64,000 nt of DNA from NCBI GenBank assembly GCA_030770545.1, contig CM061096.1, positions 15,419,501 through 15,483,500 of the forward strand, written 5' to 3'. The stretch is from Macropodus opercularis (taxonomy: Eukaryota > Chordata > Actinopteri > Anabantiformes > Osphronemidae). A program made the position numbers and the translations under genes. The notes beneath the pieces are model-generated. The model ran no database searches. It was not told the origin of the DNA and saw only the letters and a program-made list of their open reading frames with translations. Shown here piece by piece: positions 1 through 10,472 of the stretch. How positions within the stretch are numbered: position 1 is the stretch's first letter; each line of letters begins with the position of its first letter.

Positions 1-322
1 GGGCTGAGCTCCCTTTGGATAATGTTAAAGCCACCATACACCTCAGAATTATTTCATTTCAAAGCATAGATCATTCAACAAAGCAAAAATAAAAAAGGTT
101 TGGACATTAAGATGATAGAAACTCGACCTAATCTAATGTGTCCAGATTTCTGTTCAGTTTTTTGTGAGCTGACTAACCTGTTGGCCAAGAAGCTGAGCAG
201 GATGTAGGGAGTCAGAGCTCAAGTAAGGCTGGGGTACGGATAGACATAATCATCTCATTGGTAGAAAACGACATGGCAGCGAATCGATTTGCATATAAAT
301 TGCTGATTTGGAAAGTGTTTGT
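1..322 (-). other. flii 3' UTR and downstream sequence
   Basis: This lies immediately after the flii stop codon. I see no AATAAA or ATTAAA on the minus strand between 322 and 1, so the flii 3' end either uses a variant signal or lies beyond the left edge. A plus-strand AATAAA at 88-93 could belong to a convergent gene to the left, but nothing else supports that. No ORF here looks genuine. Confidence 0.4.
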
Positions 323-3300
323 CTATGAGGGGGGAGTTTTGAAATCTCCCCATGCGTGGAAGCAGCGTGTGAAGCAGTGGGGCTCGTTTCCCTTCCGCAC
401 CAGTCGCAGCTTCCTCTGCTGTTCACCTTCTTTTGAGCGCATGTGCTGAATGTACACCTGGTGAAGAGGACAGAGGTTAGTTAAATGTGGATGTGTAAAA
501 GCTAAATGTGTTAACGGGATAATGGGACATCCTACATCAGAAGCCATGTGTGTCAAGCTTATCTGTAAGGTCTGATGTCACTTCCTATTATTACCTTCAA
601 TAATGATGTTATGGTTTTTGTGGTTCATTATATGTATCTATACTTGTTGCATGTATTATTATTATTGTCATAATCATTAACTATTATTAATTAATAATAT
701 TATTACTATAGACTATTACTCATCTAATTATTCTTAATGAATAAGGTTTGTTTGTCATTGTTGGGTTGTATTCTGTGTTCTGTTCTGTTTTTCTGTCTTT
801 GTGTTTCCCTCTTCTTGTGTTCCAAGCTGCAGTTTCATTCACCTGGCAGGCTTTGAGACTAAGCTTGATCTCCACCTGGCTTGTCTGAGAACCGACCCAC
901 ATGTACACCTGAGAGGGTAGAAAGACATCAGTCATTTGAAAGAACTGGAATGATATAGAAGAAAAATAAATAAAACATCTGTTCTTTTGACCTCATTTCC
1001 ATTGTCCAGCAACATGATGTCGTCATCAGCCAAGTCATCCTGACAGAAGTCGGAGCATTTCTCCGACACAGAGAAATAACCTTTCTCATTCGAGCACCTG
1101 AGGAGAGAAGCAAACGGGGGAGTGATGAGACAGAAGGGAGCAGTCGCTGCTGATGAACTGTGGCAAAGCTCACGAACCTGAAGAGGCGAGCGTGTTTCAT
1201 ATAATCTGCGTCTTCATCGTACGGCTTCTGAGAACCGATCCCCACCCAGAAGAAGTTCTCTGGCTCCTCTCCTTCATTAATTACCTACAAAACAAAGTCA
1301 CTCATTTGTTGAACCGAATTATATGTACACATCTGTGGCTGGAAATATAAATATGACCATAAAAATGTTTATTCGATTTTCAGTAACCTGTCGTCATTCC
1401 TCACCTGTTTGCTGTATGTGTCATCAAACATGCTATTCATGATGTCCTCGGCCAGTTTGGCTTCGTCAGGGTCAGCAGCTCTGCCCACCCAGGTGTAAAC
1501 AATGCCCTGATTGTCCGTACTCTCAAATGGTACCTGCAGAACACAAAATGTTACACAAGGCAGTGAGAGGAAAGTGTGGCTGGATACAATACATTTGTAA
1601 AAATAATAATAGTCGAACCTTGAGTATGAAGCAGAACTCTGAGTTGAGGTTGCCTGAGTCTGTGCCAATCTGGATGGTCCTGAGACAAATTTAACACACA
1701 TTTAATAAACTGCATGAAGAAACATGAAGAAAGTGAAGTTGACAACAGGCAACATTAACCTGGTGCAAAGAGCGCTGCCATTGGTGCGTATATGGTAGAG
1801 GGAGGGCTGAGCAGAGTCCGTGTTCTGTTTCCTCTTCCCTTTGTGGATGATGAACTTCCTCTTGAAGTGGGACAGGAACTTGAGGTTCTCCTGCTGCTGG
1901 GTCATACGTACCACCTAAACACCAAAGCAAACCACGGTAAAGCCCTTGTAAAACCATAAACAGAAAGCATGAGGCCAAAACTCAAGCACAGCAGGAATAG
2001 AGAAGCGTTATTAAAACCTTCAGTTTTCCAGGGAAAAGACTTTCGAACTTCTTCTGCAGGGAGAAGGTGAAGGTGAGCCAGCCCATGTTGGAAGCCTGCC
2101 TGCCCTGCCAGAAGTACACCACACACTGGAAGTCCTCCTCTGTCTGCTTGTCCTCGTCCTCTTCTCCTCCAGCACCACCCGTGGCCGGTTTCTTCTCCTT
2201 CTCCTCCTCATCCTCATATTCAACAGGCACCCAGTATCTGGGAAAGCACATTTAGTTTAAATCTCAAGTACTAACTATCCACAGAATACACCTCAAGTTC
2301 AAATCTTCATTATTCACTTTCATCCCTTTTCCTCACTTTCGTACCTGCAGAGGAAAACATAGCAGTCCTGTGTGTAGAAGTGCCCAAATTCCTCCTCTGG
2401 CAGGCGAGCGAACTTCTTTCCCTCCAACACAAAACCTTCCATACCATCCAGGTCCTCATTCCACTCCTCCATCAGCTGCTCAGCCTGGACAGACACACAG
2501 TTCTTCTCTTAAGTCAAGATGAACGGTTCTGTTGGTATCAGCTTGGCTGGAAATGATTGACTGTGTGTTACCTCAGTGAGAGGCATCGCTGGCTGCCTGG
2601 CCAGGAACAGAGCCGTGAGGTCGGCTTTCATCTGGTCTTTTTGCTCTGTGTCCTTCTTAACCTGTTGCAGAAAAAAAAAGCTGTGATAATTAGACACAGG
2701 CACCAACACAACATCTCCCAAAAACACAAGGACATATTAAGAATCATCTGGTAGCCTGCTGTCAAAGTAAACATGGCTGACCTTGCTCTGTAGGCTGTCA
2801 GTCTGCTGTACAGTCTCAGCTGCTCTGGTGTAGTCCACCTTCAAAACATCATCCCAGTTCTTAAACTTGGACTTAAAGACCTGCAGAAGAAAATAAGAGA
2901 CATCAATGGAAACTGTGGTGAATGACATAAGCATAACGTTTTTAAAAGGTCATGTGCAAAAACAAAATCGAGCTAAGCCAAATCTAAATGTACAAATGTA
3001 TTTCTATTCGAGCATGCGATATTTACATCTCACAATATCTGGAATGAGGCAGCATAAGTGTTACCTGGCACTCGGTGCCCTCCAGGTTGCGGGTGACGCA
3101 GGCGTGTTTGGGCCGGTGCAGCATGGAGCAGATCTCCTGACCCAGTTTTAAGGCAGCAGCTCTGACGAGACGAGGAGACTTCTTCCCGATCCAGATGAAC
3201 ACGTCAGACCAGCAGTCCAGGATGTACACACACTTCGTGTCCAGCAGAGACTGTACCTGTGGAAAGGGATGGAAATAAAAATAAAAGGAAGCAGGGAAAT

Positions 3301-6300
3301 AAGAGGACGGGGAAATGAGGCAGACATAGGAAACGGGAAGGAGAGGTGAACTGAACTTACCAGTCTCAGCTCTGGCAAAGTGTCCAGTTTGATCTTGTGG
3401 TCTTTGTGCTCCACTGACAGCTTGTAGTTAATCTGAGGCAGCTCCAGATAGCCCAGGCCCAAGCCCACCTACAACACAGTGACCACAAACTAAACATCAC
3501 TGATTTACTGCTCATCTGTTCATGTAGGTCTGGCCTTAGGTTCGCTATGTAACATTTTAAAACTGACAGCATTCAACCTTTCTAACCTCACAGATCACTT
3601 TGTATTACATGTACCCAGCCTGTAACAAGCAGCAATTAGAAAACTAAGAGTTATACCTTGTACAGTTTAGGCCTGACAGGGGAGAAGTCATCTGGTACGT
3701 GTTTCTTGATCTCCTCTGGTTGTCCTCCCAGTGCCTCCCAGAACCCTGGAGGCTCCTGGTTCTGGATGAGCGTTGTAATCTCAGCTTTCCCCTTTCGCTC
3801 ATTCTTATTTATCTTTTCTGCAAATAACCTGGAGGATGACAATGAGCAGGTGCATCTTTAGATCAGTTTATCTAGAGGCCGTTTACTTGACTCCCTTGCA
3901 TTATGAAAGCGTCCATCCAAGGAGCAGAACATTTTGGGTTTTACCGGGCCTTTGTGGTGCTGCTGAGGGTGGCGTTGGCTCCTCTCCAGACAAAGATTTC
4001 CACTCCTGTGTCTAACAGGAAGACGTAGCTGCGAAAAGCAAAAAGACAGGATGTTACAGACGCAATGAAAAGAAAAATGAGTCGCGACTTTATCACAAAT
4101 GCAGTGATCATCATACAGAACGTGCAAGAACACAAAGGCATTGATGTGTGTGAGAGTCACCGAGGGTCGAGGGAGCAGGCCTTCGCAGGTACAGACTCCA
4201 ACCTGATGTTTTTCTTACCATAAACTCTATACAACCTGACGAAACAGAATAAGATTAAAACATTAAGAAAGCAGAAAAAGACACTTGTGCGTTAGCAGAA
4301 AACGTAGAAAAAAATGTAGTAAAAAGAAAAGAAAAAGTAAAAGAAAAAGAAATATTTGACACGACTGTTGACTTACTTGACAGAATAGTGCGTGTCCTCC
4401 ACTGTGTAAAACCCACTGGCTGTTCCTCCCTCGATGTAGGAGATTTCATTGTTGAAAACCTGCACACAATAAAACACAAATCAATGTAATGTAAAGAACA
4501 TTTTGTTTATCCTGCATGTTCATTTAGATTTGTTTAAACACAGCACATTTATACGTACAGCGCTGAACTCCTCGCTCTCATCTCCCATCTCTTCCCGTAT
4601 TGTCCGACACTCTGCTCCAAGGAAGTTTCTCAGGTTGACAGCATGAATGGCAGAACCAGCCTTCTTGTCCAGGGTGGCTTCCTGGCCAATCCAGTAAAAG
4701 ATGTGCCAGTTTAGAGACCCGTTATCATCCAGGAAGGTCTGTAAATGCAAAGAAGAAGCACATGAGACTCAGGGAGGAATAGAAAGAGGAGGGAATGTGA
4801 GGAATGCTGGCTTCCTAACGTTACCTTGAGTATGATGTAGCAGTCAGCCTCATAGAACTTGCCATGGAAGGTTTCATCTACTTGCATGGGAACAAAGTTC
4901 TCTATCTGCCACACCGTTACACCTGGAACCTGTAAGGAGGAGGTGTAAGATGGATACCTTTAAAGCCAATTAAAATTAATTCTCCAAAATTACAAACTTC
5001 CAAAGACGGGTTACCTGTCCTGCATCGTCCATGAAGAACTCAGAGTAGTCCAGCTGAGGCTTCTCTAGACTCTTGTCCCACTTTCGGATCTTTAAATCAC
5101 CGTATTTCAACTCCCCGTTCTCCTGCTAAATGAGCAGATATCTGTGTTCATTTGTCAAGAGATTTAACCAATTAATCCGTTAGAGCAATTACACTAAATA
5201 ACTGACACAACACCATGAACCTCCAGATGATTCCCGGGTAGAGATGTGCTAGACACACATTTCTTTCCTTACCTCCATGTTCTTTTTATCCTGTGCCACG
5301 TCACTCATGCCCTTCAGCACCTGCTTTGCCTGATCATCCTGAGAACAGTCCTTCCGCCTCCTCAGCCTCATCTTTCTCGCCAGGTGATCTCGTGGACTGG
5401 CTCCTACACACACACACACACACACACACACAAATACAGATCTAAATCCAAGGAAAATACACAACTTGTATTTACGGTACACCTAAAGGTACAAACATAA
5501 ACAAAGTCATGTGCAAGCGCCAACACACCCACCTCCTCCAGCAGCAGCCACTGTGGCAGGTGAGGCTCCGGCCAAGCGGAGCTGGTTCTGCAGAGAGAAG
5601 TCGATGTTGTACCACTCTGCAGCTCTGTCAACTGGCTTAGGAGGCATGACCAGGTTGGGGTTCTCACGCACATCAAGAACCTAAAACACAGGACTGATTT
5701 AATGCTGCTTTGCTATTATGTAAAGTATCTATTTTCTGTCTAACAGTGTTTATCTCTGGTATTTTTTAAAGTACGTTTTTTTTACCAAACAATCTCTTTT
5801 TCCTTCAAGATGATATGATTTAAACCTACAATATTCAGCACAACCCAAATGTTAATAAACTCCAGTCCAGTATGTGTTGTACCTCCAAATCAGTCAGGAA
5901 GTGAATGGCTTCAGGCAGAGTCACCAGGCGGTTTTTATTCAGCACTAACTTTTTCAACTTTCCACATCTAGAAAAAAAATACACAAAACCAAAAGTTATT
6001 TGTTTACTTGCTCGACTCTACAACATCAGACTGGCTCGTGTAATTTTCCTATTTAAACATCTTCTTGTTGAGACTGTAAATCACCATGATTACACTAGTG
6101 TATGCAGCTGTGTAATCAACATGTAAAGCCAACCTGCAGAGTCCCTCAGGGATGAGTTCCAGGTTGTTGTTAGCGGCCATGAACTCCACGAGGTTGGACA
6201 GTTTGCCCACCCCGGGTGGAACTCCGTCAAAGTCCAGTTTGTTGGAGTTCACATAGAGTTTCTTCAGCTTGGACAGTTTACAGATGGCAGACTGGTGACA

Positions 6301-9300
6301 GACAAATTGCAAGTTATTTGAAAAACAATCCAGAACCACTAAGCCTTTTAGATCACAAAATCACACAATAAACAAAGGTTTTTAAACTGCTGACGGCTTT
6401 AGTTCCTCCTGTTTTGACCAATACTTAAAGTTCTTTTGTTGTAACATTTCAAAGTACTGAACTTCCTCATGCGCTCGTAATAGGAAAACAGTGGTTTATG
6501 AAGAGTAATGCTTTAGAGCTCTTACAGGCAGTGAAGTGAGCTGGTTGCGGCTCAGATTGAGCGTCTCCAGTTGGGTCCACTGGTCAATGCAGAGGGAGAG
6601 TTCAGAGATCTGATTACTGCTCAGGTTGAGTCTCTTCAAACTGCCCAGGGAATAGAGACACTCTGGCACCCGAGTCAGGTCGTTACATGACAGGTCAACA
6701 TCTGGGAGGAGAAGGCAAATGTTTGTTTTACACCGACTAAAGTGGAATACTTGAAAAAAAATGATGACCCAAATACCAGGTGGGTGAGGAATAACAAGTG
6801 GAACCTGCTAAATGTGTGAGTCCCTCCAGGCTGGTGGGCATGTTGCTCTGCGTCCTCTGGGTGTTCCTCAGGTGGAGAGTTGTTAGTGCTACCATGGCTG
6901 GCAGCTGGCTGCTCAGACAGAGAGCAGCAGTGAATCACTTAAAATGTTCATCTGCTAATTATATGTAATTAGCACCTTCTGCGCATTTGGGTAACGCTGT
7001 GGAATGACCGATAGCTGGCAAAATACAAAATCGTGTCCTTACCGCAACTGAGCATGCATCAGTGGGTTATTGTTCAGAATCAGAGACTGCAGGTGCACAA
7101 GGCGTCTCATCTGGGGCGGCAGGCTATCAAGCTTGTTGTCGCTCAGGTCCAGATACAGCAGGTCTGTTAGATTGATAAACAGTTGGTTGGGGATGGAATC
7201 AATGCTGTTATGGCTCAGATTCAGCACCAACATATTCCTGCTGTTCTCCAGGTCCCTGGGGATCTCTGTCAGCTGATTGTAGCTCAGGTCCTAAAATAGA
7301 AGGCAGAAAGGTATTTTTGTAAACCGTGTGCAAGCTAGATTTATTTTTGGGAATGTGTTGCAACATAACAAACTGAAACATGAAATAAGGTGAAAAGTGT
7401 AAAGTAAAAGCAGTTTAATGGAGACAAAACAAGTGTGACTAGACTGTAAACAAGTCTTTTATGATATAAGCAGAGATGGTGTGAGATTAATATACCAGCA
7501 CAGAGAGATCGTCAAGCTGAAAGATGTCATCTGGGACTCCAGTGTTTTTCAGGTTGTTGGCTCTGGCTACCAGTGCCTGCACACATAATAAACACTGTTA
7601 TAAACACATTATACACATAGAAATAGACCATGGTCCATTTAAACTTGTCAAAACTATTTAGCAGTTTTGTTACTGGTCATTAGAATATACTGTAAAATCA
7701 GTTTTCTTGACTTTTTATGTATTTTCTTGTGCAAGTGTTGGTTACCCGTAGGTTTGGTAAGCTGCACAGTTCTCCATGTAAGGTGGTCAAGCTGTTGTGA
7801 CTCACTGAAATATGCTCCTAAAGAAGAAAACGAGAGGTTTCTTTCATGAATCAAAAGGGCACTGCACAAGCAAAATATCATAATATAATAATATCACAAT
7901 CTAGTTCAATTCAATTGAATTTTATTTATATAGCGCCAATTCACAACAACAGTTATCTCAAGGCACTTTACAAGTAAGGTTTAAGACCATACACAACTAA
8001 ACCCAACAAATCAGCAACAGGCACAGGCAGGATAGTGTATCCTACAAGTTTATATGGTCACTGCTATGGAGCGTTGCAGCTCAACTTGTCTCCAAATAGA
8101 AATGTCAGCTGCCAACAAAACCAGTTTAACTGATCATTTGCCACAATCATAGACTCATCTTCTTTACCTAGTGACAAGCAGACTATTTGGGTTCATCTTG
8201 TCACCTGTGGCCTGCTAAACAGTGCTTTGGAGGTTTAGATTAGATAATCCATTCAGAGGGGTTGACAATGAAGATGAAAGCAGGGCTGAGTGTGCTGTTA
8301 TTCAGGTGAGGTCAGATGGTGGGATATGTGAATGATCTCCTCTGTTACCCACTCACAAAGATTAAAACTAATCTACTTATTCAGTAAAATCTCTACCATT
8401 CTTCAGACTTACTCATGGTATCAATGAGTTTCTGTTCACCATATACACACACAGTAAACAGAAAATAAGACGCAGGCAGCAGATGTGACAAAGCAAACAT
8501 ACGCATTCACTATAATAAATAGATCTAGCTAATATTTGGCAAATAAGTCTGAATGTCTCACCAGCTTCTGCAGAGAGGCCAGCTCCTCTGGCAGGTAGCA
8601 CAGTCCTGTCCTGTTGAGCTTCAGCCATCGCAGACTGCTCATACATTTGACATGCTCTGGGAAATACCCACCCTGTACAAACAAAGACACAAATGAACAA
8701 TTGGACATATGTAGTTTTACCATTGATTTTCATATACTATAGAACATTAAAATGTTTCACTTCAACTTGGTACATGTAGAAGAACAGGAACATTAGATTT
8801 AAAGTCTGTGTCTACCACGATACGTCATTTATTTGCATCTCAGCGTCCTTTATAAGCTGGATTTGGCGCCTTACAGTCGATTTGATCGAAGGCACATTCA
8901 GTGAAAATGATGTCATGCTACTGTTGCTTAAATTAGACCTAATAGGTAGTTCCCTCGCCAATAGAAAAGTCATTAAGCCACATTAAGAGTTTGCGTTCAT
9001 CACATAGTTCTGTCACTAACCTAGATGCCAGATGAGCCCAGCTGTCGCTGCAGCCAGCAGGACTATTTGCCCAATCCACAAAACTATGTTCGCAGTCTGG
9101 CAAAATACTACAGGCTAAAGTATGACGACACTGAACGACTGCAGCCACGGAACAGACTGTGGTGTGTAACAAGTTGGTTTTTGGCCACAGTGTCAGGCTG
9201 AAACGTTCCGACAAGGATCTTGGGTTTCTGACTCAGACATCAAGCGTTAACGCTAGCAAATGCCGAGGCTAATGTCGTTTGCTTTAGCTAGCAACATTAA

Positions 9301-9619
9301 CTCTAATCTAACAACTCAGACTAAAGTAATCAGATGCAGGAACTCAAACCAAGATACTTCCCTAAACAGAATCGTGTTAATCGGAAGGTTTGTGACGGAG
9401 ACCAGACTGACAACTGGCTAACGCCCAATGCTAAAGAGCTAAGCTAAGTGCTTTCAGCGAGTGTATAACTCCAATGAGCTTTAGCTAGCTAGCTAACCGT
9501 GTTAGTTTCCAAAGAGCTAAGACTACAAACATAAGAAAAACGGTAAAAGTCTTTACTTTGAAGTCGTTTCCACTGAGGTCTACCCCTCTTATGAAGGGAA
9601 GCACTCCGGTCGCAGCCAT
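323..9619 (-). CDS. flii: Flightless-1 homolog (LRR plus gelsolin-like actin regulator), complete, 31 coding exons
   Basis: The joined exons encode about 1263 residues, close to the roughly 1269 of human FLII. The start is the ATG at 9619-9617 (MAATGVLPFIRGVDLSG) and the stop is the TAG at 325-323. All 30 introns are GT-AG and every junction keeps frame. Residues about 1-400 are leucine-rich repeats (for example LDLSYNQLTEIP, LDLSDNKLDSLP). Residues about 495-1263 are gelsolin-like segments (for example YILDCWSDVFIWIGKKSPR). From family knowledge, Flii is a gelsolin-superfamily protein that binds actin, acts in cytoskeletal remodelling, and also has reported nuclear-receptor coactivator and LRR-partner (LRRFIP) roles. 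It lies head to head with desi1. The C-terminus ends HAWGDFKTPPS, which differs from the mammalian ending as I remember it. Two acceptors are unusual (exons 11 and 12, listed separately). Exon boundaries were read by eye, so a few could be off by some bases. Confidence 0.97.
458..842 (-). other. flii last intron, AT-rich
   Basis: This intron runs between the last two flii coding exons. It holds a run of ATT/TTA-rich low-complexity sequence at about 655-735. It has a GTGAAT donor at 842-837 and a CAG acceptor at 460-458. I see no gene or recognisable repeat family. Confidence 0.6.
5122..5128 (-). promoter_or_regulatory. flii: Tandem NAGNAG splice acceptor of flii exon 12
   Basis: On the minus strand the intron ends ...TTTAGCAG before GAGAACGGGGAG. 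Both TAG and CAG could serve as acceptors. Use of the upstream one would add a single glutamine before ENGELKYGD. Both forms keep the reading frame. Confidence 0.7.
5273..5403 (-). other. flii: flii exon 11 with TG-repeat acceptor
   Basis: This 131-nt exon begins GAGCCAGTCC and is translated GASPRDHLARK. On the transcribed strand the acceptor is a run of about 13 TG units (5431-5406) followed directly by TAG, with no intervening pyrimidine tract. The exon length is not a multiple of three, so skipping would shift the frame. Confidence 0.9.
5406..5431. repeat. (AC)n/(TG)n microsatellite at a splice acceptor
   Basis: About 13 AC dinucleotides on the plus strand. Read on the flii strand these are TG units ending at the intron 10 acceptor. 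Confidence 0.95.
7903..8040. repeat. Dispersed teleost repeat fragment in flii intron 2
   Basis: The stretch around 7909-7980 (TTTATTTATATAGCGCCAAT, then a CACAACAACAGTT-like segment, then CTCAAGGCACTTTAC) matches my memory of a very common fish interspersed repeat motif. It is flanked by the palindrome-like ATTCAATTGAAT. The boundaries are guesses and I cannot assign a family name. The rest of the intron (8041-8561) shows nothing identifiable. Confidence 0.6.
8673..9556 (-). other. flii intron 1
   Basis: An 884-bp first intron between the start exon (21 codons) and the second coding exon. It contains several TTAGCTAGC-type short palindromic runs near 9280 and 9482-9497. No ORF, RNA gene or repeat family was recognised. 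First introns often hold enhancers, but no specific motif here convinced me. Confidence 0.6.
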
Positions 9620-9732
9620 TTCTGGTCGATATCAGCTGCTCAGCCCCAACTGTCTATTTTGGTCCTGGGAGGGTTGTGGCTGAAGGCACCGCTTCTTCTT
9701 CGGATGTTTAATGTCAAACGCTCCAGGTGCAT

Positions 9733-9750
9733 TAGCGCCACCTTCTGCAC
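9733..9750 (-). promoter_or_regulatory. CTCF-like motif
   Basis: The minus strand reads CAGAAGGTGGCGCTA, which fits the core CTCF consensus (CAGNAGGNGGCGCTA-like). It lies about 115 bp upstream of the flii start codon. Confidence 0.45.
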
Positions 9751-10040
9751 TGGAAGAAACATCCGGACGGTCGCTGTAAAAACATTTTCACGTGTCAATT
9801 GGGAAAAACACAATCAGATCGTTTTAAGTTAATATTGCGCATTTTAAATAAAACGTTATTAGGGTAAACTTAATTAATTAATGTTCAGTGGAACAATTAT
9901 TGTTAAACATAATATTTGATTTTTCTGTCTGCCTATGGATGAGGAAAGTGGAAATTAAAATGATTACAGTAATACTCAATATAAAAGAAAGACGTTTAGT
10001 CAAGCGTTACGTTGCTTTTTGCTACGAGTAGTCGTGTGTA

Positions 10041-10060
10041 CATCGCCCTCCAGTGGTCAT
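10041..10060 (-). promoter_or_regulatory. CTCF-like motif
   Basis: The minus strand reads TGACCACTGGAGGGCGATG, close to the CTCF consensus with CCA(C/G)NAG(G/A)GGGC. It has the same orientation as the motif at 9733-9750, about 300 bp away. Confidence 0.45.
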
Positions 10061-10277
10061 GTGTTGTAATAGCACCTGTGTATCTCACTTGAATTAGAGC
10101 TTTCCGGTCAGTTTTCCGCGATTTTAAAGGCTACTCTAATATATTCTGTACAGTGCGACACAAAAATCTACAAAAATACAAATTTAAGCTGCTCAAAAAC
10201 AACTTGTGTCAAGTCATTCAGCGGAAGCAAATGGGAAGCCGGAGCGGCAACGTCTTCCCTTCAAAATAAAGCTGTTG

Positions 10278-10287
10278 TCTCGCGAAA
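10278..10287 (+). promoter_or_regulatory. TCTCGCGAGA-type (BANP-like) element
   Basis: TCTCGCGAAA differs by one base from the palindromic TCTCGCGAGA found in many CpG-island promoters. It sits about 190 bp upstream of the desi1 start codon. Confidence 0.4.
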
Positions 10288-10293
10288 GGGTTC

Positions 10294-10310
10294 GGTGCAT
10301 TGTGGAGATT
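10294..10310 (-). promoter_or_regulatory. ZNF143-like (SBS) element near desi1
   Basis: GGTGCATTGTGGAGATT resembles the ZNF143/Staf consensus (GCATTNTGGGA followed by a TTGTAGT tail), with one extra base in the GGGA block. It lies next to the TCTCGCGA-like site. Confidence 0.3.
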
Positions 10311-10472
10311 TCGAGACAAAGCCTTTATTTCGAAGGCAATGTGACGGAAGTATTCAACGGTTGTTATGTAGACGTGATGACATCATCCCTGCGAAGCCTC
10401 CCGGTCAGCTGTGCTATTAAAGGTCCTTAGCGTCAACCAGGCAACAGAACATTAAAAGCAGCCGTTTACACT

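Larger units (their letters stand above)
323..5403 (-). other. flii: flii exons 11-31: linker and gelsolin-like half
   Basis: Coding exons: 5403-5273, 5122-5015, 4929-4825, 4738-4559, 4459-4377, 4235-4161, 4028-3945, 3828-3657, 3468-3361, 3256-3065, 2880-2782, 2661-2572, 2484-2345, 2237-2018, 1914-1760, 1679-1619, 1533-1405, 1284-1178, 1097-992, 908-843 and 457-323. Exon 11 encodes a basic linker (KMRLRRRK). Gelsolin-like signatures include VTVWQIENFVP, RYVFLLDTGVEIFVWRG, VYILDCWSDVFIWIG and VYMWVGSQTSQVEIK. An acidic, low-complexity loop (YEDEEEKEKK followed by GGEEDEDKQTEEDF) at about residues 945-974 lies in the fourth gelsolin segment. The donor of the exon ending at 2018 is weak (GTTTTA). 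Confidence 0.92.
5533..9619 (-). other. flii: flii exons 1-10: leucine-rich-repeat half
   Basis: Coding exons read on the minus strand: 9619-9557, 8672-8562, 7817-7746, 7576-7496, 7290-7043, 6908-6805, 6701-6526, 6291-6134, 5967-5883 and 5680-5533. Together they encode residues 1 to about 416. Around 15 LRR units with the LxxLxLxxN pattern are visible, such as LRWLKLNRTGLCYLP, LVLNLSHNSIDSIP, LKRLNLSSNQISEL and LEVLDVRENPNLVMP. The exons do not coincide with single repeats. In this family the LRR face mediates protein-protein contacts rather than actin binding. Confidence 0.93.
9620..10472. promoter_or_regulatory. Head-to-head flii/desi1 intergenic promoter region
   Basis: The two start codons are about 850 bp apart and transcription diverges, so both core promoters and 5' UTRs must lie here unless upstream non-coding exons exist. 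I see two CTCF-like motifs (9733-9750 and 10041-10060, both with the core on the minus strand). A TCTCGCGAAA element sits at 10278-10287 and a ZNF143-like element at 10294-10310. ETS-like CCGG-containing sites occur at about 9760-9770 and 10100-10108. No TATA box is obvious for either gene, as is typical of housekeeping promoters. Confidence 0.7.
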
